Of a stretch of DNA of 21,739 nt, positions 14,190 to 18,938 are shown piece by piece. A program made the translations under genes and the position numbers. Numbering within the stretch: the stretch's first letter is position 1; every line of letters begins with the position of its first letter. Source of the stretch: CAIZLB01 sp039795875. Its GTDB lineage: Bacteria; Patescibacteriota; Minisyncoccia; Phycocordibacterales; CAIZLB01. The notes under the pieces were generated by a model. It was not told the DNA's origin, searched no databases, and was given only the letters and a program-made list of their open reading frames with translations. The stretch lies in contig JBDKKY010000013.1 of the NCBI GenBank assembly GCA_039795875.1, positions 1 through 21,739 on the forward strand. The letters run 5' to 3'.

Positions 14190-14660
14190 CTACCATCTCT
14201 TTTTCTCCTCGAAAAGTCTGCCTATCGATTTACAGAGCAGCCAAAAGGGACCGAAGACTACCATACAGACACCACTGAGGCCAACAGTAAGTGCAGTGAA
14301 AAATAAGCTGATGAGGAGTCGGATAGGCCACAACATCGAGCTCACCAACACATACACCACCCTTCTACCGCCGTAGTTGCCGTAGGTATTGTCCAGGTCG
14401 AAGATCATGTTGATCGGACCTTCATAGCTCATAGCATGATTGCCTCTTGGCTCCCGGTCTTCGTTCAGCAAGAAGGATCCGGGGAATAGGAAGTTTCGTA
14501 CAGCCTTCAAGAATAAATTCTTCCAGCCGCCACGGTCCAACTCGTACCCCTGGAGAAAAATCCAGAGACCAGTGATGGCCATAGGTAAGCCGATAGCGAC
14601 AATGCCAACAAGATAGATGAGCAGAAGATTTTCCTTAACGAATTCGATGTATTGGTTCAT
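14190..14660 (-). CDS. Small membrane protein downstream of a hammerhead ribozyme
   Basis: A 156-residue integral membrane protein of unknown function. Helices lie at about residues 12-37 (LLLIYLVGIVAIGLPMAITG) and 104-147 (probably two, LISLFFTALTVGLSGVCMVV and neighbours). A polar middle part has DREPRGNHAMSYEGPINMIFDLDNTYGNYGGRR, and the C-terminus is basic (FEEKKRW). The frame is open to a GTG at 14675 inside the ribozyme; ATG 14660, just outside it, is the more natural start. After ribozyme cleavage the mRNA would begin 73 bases upstream of this ATG. The gene is GC-richer than dnaX and probably forms a unit with the gene at 14778. Confidence 0.68.
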   Translation of the reverse strand: MNQYIEFVKENLLLIYLVGIVAIGLPMAITGLWIFLQGYELDRGGWKNLFLKAVRNFLFPGSFLLNEDREPRGNHAMSYEGPINMIFDLDNTYGNYGGRRVVYVLVSSMLWPIRLLISLFFTALTVGLSGVCMVVFGPFWLLCKSIGRLFEEKKRW

Positions 14661-14669
14661 GGTTTTAAT

Positions 14670-14743
14670 GTGCACTGTTTCGTCCTGTCTGGCACGATGC
14701 CAGGTGGACTCATCAGGACGGATAATATCCGCCGACAGGGCAC
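14670..14743 (-). ncRNA. Type III hammerhead ribozyme
   Basis: All conserved parts occur in order on the minus strand. Stem III 5' arm is GUGCCCU-GU (14743-14735), with cleavage triplet GUC (14736-14734). Stem I is GGCGGAU-auu-AUCCGUC (14733-14717, seven pairs with one G-U). Core CUGAUGA is at 14716-14710. Stem II is GUCC/GGAC capped by CUGGC-aucgu-GCCAG (14709-14682). Core GAAA is at 14681-14678, and stem III 3' arm is CAGUGCAC (14677-14670), with one U-C mismatch. Cleavage is expected between 14734 and 14733. It lies in the 117-base gap between two membrane-protein genes and ends nine bases before ATG 14660. Cleavage would split a bicistronic transcript and leave a 5'-hydroxyl on the downstream piece. 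Confidence 0.93.
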
Positions 14744-14765
14744 GTTTTTGAGAACGGAAACGTGC
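14740..14765 (-). promoter_or_regulatory. Hairpin competing with ribozyme stem III
   Basis: GCACGUUU (14765-14758) pairs with AAACGUGC (14747-14740) around a ten-base loop. The last four bases of the right arm are also the outer half of the ribozyme stem III 5' arm, so the two structures are mutually exclusive in part. There is no T-tract, so it does not look like a terminator. Confidence 0.6.
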
Positions 14766-14777
14766 AAAACCGGATAG

Positions 14778-15179
14778 TTAGTTGGTCTCCTCGATGATGT
14801 CATTCTTCTTCCAGTCCAACTTTCTGTAGCCCCACACATGCAGCAGCCACATAAAGTAAAGATATCCAGGTATGGCCAAGGTTATAGGAAACCAGACGGT
14901 CCACGGCATGGTTTCAGGAAGCTTGCTCCATGGCAATGAGGCCACTACAGCGACAAGAGCAACAAGGCCGCCGAAGGAGATGTAGGTCCTGATCATGATG
15001 GCCTTCATCGCGTCATTGAGGTGATGACGAAACTGCCGAATCGCCGTGCGGAGGAGGAAAAACAGGCCGATCAAGAGTAGTAGGGCCAGAACGAGAGCAA
15101 CGTACATCAGCGTCTCGCCTGAGAAGCTGTATATGTGTTCAACGATCTGGGTGGTAATGTAGTCTATTAGTTTGTTCAT
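14778..15179 (-). CDS. Small membrane protein upstream of a hammerhead ribozyme
   Basis: A 133-residue protein with three predicted helices: about residues 25-44 (MYVALVLALLLLIGLFFLL), 67-84 (YISFGGLVALVAVVASL) and 93-112 (WTVWFPITLAIPGYLYFMWL). A short amphipathic N-terminus and an acidic/basic tail (KLDWKKNDIIEETN) flank them. I recognise no family. It is followed by a 117-base gap with the hammerhead ribozyme and then another small membrane protein on the same strand. Base composition is richer in GC than in the flanking dnaX and dus genes. A start at ATG 15179 is assumed; no Shine-Dalgarno sequence or clear -10 box is visible. Confidence 0.65.
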   Translation of the reverse strand: MNKLIDYITTQIVEHIYSFSGETLMYVALVLALLLLIGLFFLLRTAIRQFRHHLNDAMKAIMIRTYISFGGLVALVAVVASLPWSKLPETMPWTVWFPITLAIPGYLYFMWLLHVWGYRKLDWKKNDIIEETN

Positions 15180-15272
15180 GGGTTATGGGTAATGCACACA
15201 CTTTGTGTACATCTGTAATATTAGTTAAATGCCCAATATTTGCTATTTATAAGTATTAAAAATAGGCTAAAG

Positions 15273-15305
15273 CTAAAATAGCCTTATATAATAAGGCTAT
15301 TTTAG
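15273..15305 (-). terminator. Perfect 15-bp palindromic terminator of dus
   Basis: CTAAAATAGCCTTAT (15273-15287) and its exact complement (15291-15305) enclose a three-base ATA loop. In the minus direction AGCCTATTTTTAATAC follows a few bases later. The arms are long enough to act in both directions. Confidence 0.7.
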
Positions 15306-15325
15306 GATACTATTTATAATTTAAA

Positions 15326-16342
15326 TTATAATTTACTCCGCAAAAACGCAACCACCTCCCCAACCGTCTCCATTTCCATGATTTCCTTCCGGATTTCTGG
15401 TGCATCATCAAAACCGCTCATAAATGTCTTAAAAAACTTCTTCATTAGAGCAAATGACTTCGTGTCTCCTAGGTATGTATCAAAAAGCTCAGTTTGCCTT
15501 GCCAGAACGGAAATTCGTTCTTCACGTGTTACCTCTTTTGGAGCATTGGGATTTTCTATATTTCTAAAAAACCAAGGATTACCAAATAACCCTCGCCCAA
15601 CCATCACGCCGTCGGCATTTCCAATCTTAGCTTTCTCATATCCATCTGCAACGGTTTCAATATCTCCATTTCCAAATATAAGTGGAGCTGTTTTATTAGG
15701 ATTATTTTTTGCCCAAGCATCCCGCATCTCTACAACTTGTCGTACATAATCCCAATTGGCCGGGACTTTAGACATTTCTTTTCGTGTTCGAGCATGAATA
15801 GTAATAAGATCAACCTCTGCATCAAGTAAGATTGGAATCCACGTATCCAATTCAACCTGGTTATATCCTATTCGAGTTTTTACTGATATCGCCATCTTTC
15901 GTACTCCATCAACAGTAGCCCCATCTTTAGCCGCTTGTATTACGGCTTTGGCGAGCTCTGGGTGTTTTATCATCGCTGCTCCACATTTTTGTTTTTCAAT
16001 AGTTTTATCCGGACAACCCATATTGATATCCACTCCATCAAAACCCATTTCCAGACAGAGTTGTGTGGCCTGTCTCATATGTTCCGGGGTAGAAGAAAAG
16101 AGTTGTGCCACTATCGGATGTTGTTCTTTAGAGAAAAGTAAATCTTTCTTTAGTTTTATTTTACCTTCCGGTGTTGCTCGGACCAGACCATCAGCCGATA
16201 CAAATTCAGTCCAAAACACATCTGGGGCTCCTGCCTCCTGTATAACCGTACGAAAAGCGATGTCTGTGACATCCGCCATGGGCGCAAGAACAAACAGTGG
16301 CCGATGACTATTTTTCTTTTTTAGCTTGTGAAATAAAGACAT
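15326..16342 (-). CDS. dus: tRNA-dihydrouridine synthase
   Basis: A 338-residue FMN-dependent enzyme that reduces uridine to dihydrouridine in tRNA. The motifs run in order: LAPMADVTDIAFR (residues 19-31), NMGCP (107-111) with presumptive catalytic Cys110, the ISVKTRIGY strand, the FMN-phosphate-binding ITIHARTRKEM, NGDI and GVMVGRGLFGNPW. It is closest to the DusB type, but I would not fix the subclass. ATG 16342 (MSLFHKLKKK) is preferred over an upstream in-frame codon at 16372. A TGG-TATTGT box lies about 18 bases before the ATG. The gene upstream on the same strand (16380-16739) ends 37 bases away, so co-transcription is possible. Confidence 0.92.
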   Translation of the reverse strand: MSLFHKLKKKNSHRPLFVLAPMADVTDIAFRTVIQEAGAPDVFWTEFVSADGLVRATPEGKIKLKKDLLFSKEQHPIVAQLFSSTPEHMRQATQLCLEMGFDGVDINMGCPDKTIEKQKCGAAMIKHPELAKAVIQAAKDGATVDGVRKMAISVKTRIGYNQVELDTWIPILLDAEVDLITIHARTRKEMSKVPANWDYVRQVVEMRDAWAKNNPNKTAPLIFGNGDIETVADGYEKAKIGNADGVMVGRGLFGNPWFFRNIENPNAPKEVTREERISVLARQTELFDTYLGDTKSFALMKKFFKTFMSGFDDAPEIRKEIMEMETVGEVVAFLRSKL

Positions 16343-16379
16343 GTTGTGTAAAGTAGCTACACAATACCACAAAAATCTT

Positions 16380-16739
16380 CTAAGAGGTACCCATCATAAA
16401 CACTGTCCCTATCGGAAATCCATAAGGCACACAGTAGTAAAAAGACAAACAAACTCCACCAGGAATATAAGTTCCGAGCAGGGCTGATCCTATAAAAGGT
16501 TTGTATTTAGCATATAAGATACTCACTCCAGGTTGGTATACCAAAGGAAGGACAAATCCATACGGGGTCAGGATATAAAGCATTAGATTGAGACTGCAGG
16601 GACAATAATAGGCCATAACAACCCGACCACCAAATGGAATTCCGATAGATGCTGATGTGTTGGTTGGTTGTATAGCAAAAAAGGCCAACATCACGTACAA
16701 ACCAAGATATAACACGCCTTTTCGAAGCCTCTGTAACAT
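16380..16739 (-). CDS. Small secreted or membrane protein with CPC motif
   Basis: A 119-residue protein. A basic start and one hydrophobic helix (VLYLGLYVMLAFFAI) act as signal or anchor. The rest is Gly/Tyr/Pro-rich with the pattern IPFGGRVVMAYYCPCSLNLML, further cysteines (CLSFYYC) and the ending GTVFMMGTS. From memory, CPR genomes encode many short proteins of this FGG...CxC...GTS type, and their function is unknown. The spaced cysteines could form disulfides or bind metal outside the cell. The start at 16739 follows a TGA-TAGACT box by seven bases, within a palindrome shared with the divergent gene at 16775. It lies just upstream of dus on the same strand. Confidence 0.72.
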   Translation of the reverse strand: MLQRLRKGVLYLGLYVMLAFFAIQPTNTSASIGIPFGGRVVMAYYCPCSLNLMLYILTPYGFVLPLVYQPGVSILYAKYKPFIGSALLGTYIPGGVCLSFYYCVPYGFPIGTVFMMGTS

Positions 16740-16774
16740 ATAAACTAGTCTATCATATATGATATACTAGATCT
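16740..16774. promoter_or_regulatory. Divergent overlapping leaderless promoters in a palindrome
   Basis: A near-perfect 22-bp palindrome (16747-16768, perfect 14-bp centre TATCATATATGATA) carries two extended -10 boxes facing outward. TGA-TATACT (16763-16768) lies six bases before ATG 16775 on plus. TGA-TAGACT (16752-16747) lies seven bases before ATG 16739 on minus. The boxes share the same central DNA. Confidence 0.7.
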
Positions 16775-16975
16775 ATGAATCTAGAGACTATTCCCTTCGT
16801 AGAGCTAATTATTTCAATTTTCCTTCTCGGATACTGGGTGGGTATTTTTATTTTGCTTTATCATCTTATCCGCTTCGGTGTCGGCGCTCACCCTCGAATC
16901 ATTGCGCTAGCCCTGCTTCTTGGATCGCTTCTATTAACAGGTTTTGGGGTCACCTTGTTACTTCAAATTAAATAA
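16775..16975 (+). CDS. Small two-helix membrane protein
   Basis: A 66-residue protein with two hydrophobic helices (about residues 8-33 and 43-63) joined by a short polar loop with RFGVGAHPR. There are no recognisable family motifs. It starts six bases after an extended -10 box and is followed after 11 bases by the bPH2 protein gene, so the two form an operon. A role as partner of the bPH2 membrane protein is only inferred from this linkage. Confidence 0.68.
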   Translation: MNLETIPFVELIISIFLLGYWVGIFILLYHLIRFGVGAHPRIIALALLLGSLLLTGFGVTLLLQIK

Positions 16976-16986
16976 TAATACATACT

Positions 16987-17604
16987 ATGCCACCAGCAGA
17001 ACCAATAATTAAAGAAACACAAGATGAGAAAAAGGGTTTATTTAGTTTTCTGACTCACACGCATTTATCATTCGAAGGAAGAAAAGAGTATGAAGAAATA
17101 AAAGTATTTACTCGAAGACATTGGTGGGTACTTCTTGGCCCTGTGCTTGCCTTTGTATTCTTTAGTATACTTCCTATTTTTATAGTTATGCTTGGAGCTA
17201 AATGGATTTTGCAATATCAGCTCGCTGCTTGGTTTGGACTTGGATGGATATTGTATCTGATGTGTTTATGGTTTGGATTATTTTATAGACTAACAATGCA
17301 CTCACTTGATGTGTGGATTGTTACCAGTGAACGCGTGATCGATTCTATGCAACTTGGATTGTTTCGAAGAAAAGTCTCTGAATTGCATCTAGAATCTATT
17401 CAAGATATTTCTGTAAATACAAACGGTATTATTCAATCATACTTTAACTTCGGTGACCTTGAAGTACAGACAGGCGCGACAGCACAACGATTCTTGTTTG
17501 AACAAATTCCAAAACCGCTTGAGGTGAAAGATAAAATTATGGAAGCGGCGAAGCAATATGATATTGATAGATTGAAAGTTATTGATCAGCAGAAGGAGTT
17601 ATAG
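16987..17604 (+). CDS. bPH2 (YdbS-like) PH-domain membrane protein
   Basis: A 205-residue protein. A polar N-terminus (residues 1-45) with FEGRKEYEEIKVFTRRHWWVLL leads into two membrane helices (about 50-75 and 82-103). A cytoplasmic bacterial pleckstrin-homology domain follows, with the pattern LDVWIVTSERVID, GLFRRKVSELHLESIQDISV and FGDLEVQTGAT, which is the bPH2 (DUF304) signature. Family members sit at the membrane, and some are linked to envelope stress or to the YdbT pair; the ligand is unknown. It follows a small membrane protein by 11 bases and precedes the E2/E3 terminator elements. There is no Shine-Dalgarno sequence. Confidence 0.88.
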   Translation: MPPAEPIIKETQDEKKGLFSFLTHTHLSFEGRKEYEEIKVFTRRHWWVLLGPVLAFVFFSILPIFIVMLGAKWILQYQLAAWFGLGWILYLMCLWFGLFYRLTMHSLDVWIVTSERVIDSMQLGLFRRKVSELHLESIQDISVNTNGIIQSYFNFGDLEVQTGATAQRFLFEQIPKPLEVKDKIMEAAKQYDIDRLKVIDQQKEL

Positions 17605-17608
17605 CGAC

Positions 17609-17640
17609 TTCTCAACAAAAAATAAGTGCTCACGATAGAG
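17609..17640 (-). repeat. Truncated dispersed element, copy E2
   Basis: On the minus strand this copy has the loop CTCTATCGTGAG (17640-17629), one arm and TTTTTTGTTGAGAA, matching the right half of copy E1 after secG almost base for base. The partner arm is missing: GAAGCTTCAATCG follows instead, and then the complete copy E3. Confidence 0.8.
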
Positions 17641-17651
17641 GAAGCTTCAAT

Positions 17652-17740
17652 CGAAAAATCCCATTGTCACGATAGACAAATGGGATTTTTCTCTTTCAGC
17701 TTCGCAGTGTAGAGTGAAGTGGTAAGGTTTTGAAGTTTGG
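17652..17740 (-). repeat. Dispersed terminator element, copy E3
   Basis: The stem AAAAATCCCATTG (17654-17666) with CAAATGGGATTTTT (17677-17690) encloses TCACGATAGA (17667-17676), the reverse of the E1 loop. On the distal side it shares ACTCTACACTG with E1 and ACCTTACCAC with E4. It follows the bPH2 gene and can terminate its transcript, although the element's orientation is the reverse of that at secG. Confidence 0.85.
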
Positions 17741-17807
17741 TGGTAGGTAGAGTGCGGTGGTGTGGGTTTTGGGTAACCCCTCCTATGTATATAGCAGTCT
17801 TTTCCCA

Positions 17808-17858
17808 ATGTCAGACAATATGTTTGACATTTCTAGCCCACTTTTCTATACTAACGAC
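17808..17858 (+). promoter_or_regulatory. Toxin-antitoxin promoter with inverted repeat, leaderless layout
   Basis: A consensus TTGACA (17824-17829), an exact 17-base spacer, TATACT (17847-17852) and six bases to ATG 17859. It is the best promoter in the window. ATGTCA (17808-17813) and TGACAT (17825-17830) form an inverted repeat over the -35 box, a likely autoregulatory operator for the antitoxin. Confidence 0.78.
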
Positions 17859-18134
17859 ATGAAGACCAAAGTTAAAAAACTCCCCACTTTCATAGCCGAC
17901 AACACAAAACGCGTATCTATACGTGAGTATCTTCGTCATTATGTATCTTACAATAATGAGATCAACGAGACAGGCAAAAAAATTATGATCACCAATCAGG
18001 AAAAAGACGTGGTTCTTATCTCTCCAGCCGTGGAAAGAAAGATTTGGACCGTTGAAGAATTTAGAAAAATGATCACACCTGGTGGTGACCCAAATATGAG
18101 TAAAGATATAGATAAAATCGTATATGGAATATAA
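17859..18134 (+). CDS. Phd/YefM-like antitoxin
   Basis: A 91-residue protein whose middle (VSIREYLRHYVSYNNEINETGKKIMITNQEKDVVLISP) matches the Phd/YefM antitoxin pattern: short helices, a recognition region and the 'pviItr..kpvavl' strand. A C-terminal tail (EEFRKMITPGGDPNMSKDIDKIVYGI) would wrap the toxin. Antitoxins of this type also repress their own operon through the N-terminal domain, which fits the inverted repeat over the -35 box. An in-frame start at 17757 is rejected because the consensus promoter lies downstream of it. It overlaps the toxin gene by 11 bases. Confidence 0.82.
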   Translation: MKTKVKKLPTFIADNTKRVSIREYLRHYVSYNNEINETGKKIMITNQEKDVVLISPAVERKIWTVEEFRKMITPGGDPNMSKDIDKIVYGI

Positions 18135-18531
18135 AAATATTATCATAGATACCAGCGTGTGGGTTGCTTATTTGAGCGGAGCAGACAGCTCTCATCAGAG
18201 AGCTTTGGCTTTTAGTGATTTGTATATACAGGAGCAAACAATACCCGATATTGTCTTTTACGAAACCATGACTGTATTAAAAAATAAGCTAGGTAAAACT
18301 TCTCTGGTTGAGAACTTTACCAACTATGCCATCCAAGAACCCCATATAACTATCCGTCTTTTTTATGAATACAATCGAGAGGTATTAAAACTATTCAATT
18401 CTCCGATGGGTGAAGGGTTGTCATATGTAGATACATTATTACTTTATCTGTCTCGTGATTATCATATACTGACGTTTGATGATGAGTTGAAAAAGAGGAT
18501 TAAGAAGTTTGGAGGGTTGTTGGTGAAGTAA
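18124..18531 (+). CDS. PIN-domain toxin (VapC-like ribonuclease)
   Basis: A 135-residue PIN-domain protein. The acidic quartet is in place: IIIDTSVWVAYL (D9), YETMTVL (E47), SYVDTLLLYL (D103) and LTFDDEL (D119, D120). VapC toxins use these residues to bind Mg and cleave tRNA or rRNA. The start ATG overlaps the antitoxin end (GGAATATAA) in another frame, a usual toxin-antitoxin arrangement for translational coupling. A strong terminator element (copy E4) follows the stop. RNA target and activity are untested. Pairing of a Phd-type antitoxin with a PIN toxin is common. Confidence 0.86.
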   Translation: MEYKNIIIDTSVWVAYLSGADSSHQRALAFSDLYIQEQTIPDIVFYETMTVLKNKLGKTSLVENFTNYAIQEPHITIRLFYEYNREVLKLFNSPMGEGLSYVDTLLLYLSRDYHILTFDDELKKRIKKFGGLLVK

Positions 18532-18534
18532 GAA

Positions 18535-18630
18535 ATCTCATCACGAAAAAACTGCACTCACGATAGAGATGCAGTTTTTTCCTTCTTCGATTTTGTGTTG
18601 TACAAGATGTGGTAAGGTATCGAGGCTTAG
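18535..18630 (-). repeat. Dispersed terminator element, copy E4
   Basis: The stem AAAAAACTGCA (18546-18556) with TGCAGTTTTTT (18570-18580) encloses CTCACGATAGAG (18557-18568). Reading on the minus strand, the flanks match E1 and E3 (CCTCGATACCTTACCAC). It lies between the convergent toxin and rpsT genes and can terminate both. In the rpsT direction it has the same orientation as the copy after secG. Confidence 0.87.
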
Positions 18631-18634
18631 TAGA

Positions 18635-18907
18635 CTACTTAGTAGTCACAGCCTTCTTCACTAACTTATTCAGCCGACTTTTCTTTCTTGCTGCGGCACC
18701 GTCTTTGATGGTGTTTCCTTTAGCGGCTTTGTCTAGAGCTTGGTAAGCTTTTGGAAGCAACGCTGCTGCTTCTTTAACCTTTCCCTCTTTAACAAGCTTC
18801 TTTACAGCTTTCACTGTATCTTCTACTTTCTTTGTTCGTCGTAGGTTGAAAACTTTCTTTTTTTCACCTGAACGTAGAGCTTTTTTTGCTGATGATGTTA
18901 TTGGCAT
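18635..18907 (-). CDS. rpsT: 30S ribosomal protein S20
   Basis: A 90-residue, very basic, all-helical protein. It begins MPITSSAKKALRSGEKKKVFNLRRTKKVEDTV and contains the S20 features ALRSGEKK and KGNTIKDGAAARKKSRLNKLVKK. S20 binds 16S rRNA early in 30S assembly. It lies 31 bases downstream of fusA on the same strand and may be read through from it. It also has its own -10 box, TATAAA, eight bases before the ATG, so it is probably transcribed from its own promoter too. The usual length is 85-90 residues. Confidence 0.93.
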   Translation of the reverse strand: MPITSSAKKALRSGEKKKVFNLRRTKKVEDTVKAVKKLVKEGKVKEAAALLPKAYQALDKAAKGNTIKDGAAARKKSRLNKLVKKAVTTK

Positions 18908-18921
18908 GTTATTTGTTTATA
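18908..18921 (-). promoter_or_regulatory. rpsT -10 box, near-leaderless layout
   Basis: On the minus strand TATAAA (18921-18916) lies eight bases before ATG 18907. There is no clear -35 at the correct distance. Confidence 0.5.
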
Positions 18922-18938
18922 CTATATTTTTATATTAA

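Noticed and set aside
14151..14306. A 51-codon plus-strand frame preceded by a perfect AGGAGG
   Set aside because: It lies mostly antisense to the membrane-protein gene and across its terminator. Native genes here do not use Shine-Dalgarno sites, and the peptide has no recognisable features. Probably chance.
17700..17800. GT-rich stretch (ggtggtaggtag...) before the toxin-antitoxin promoter
   Set aside because: No regular repeat unit, no pairing and no coding signal. It appears to be low-complexity spacer beyond the E3 flank.
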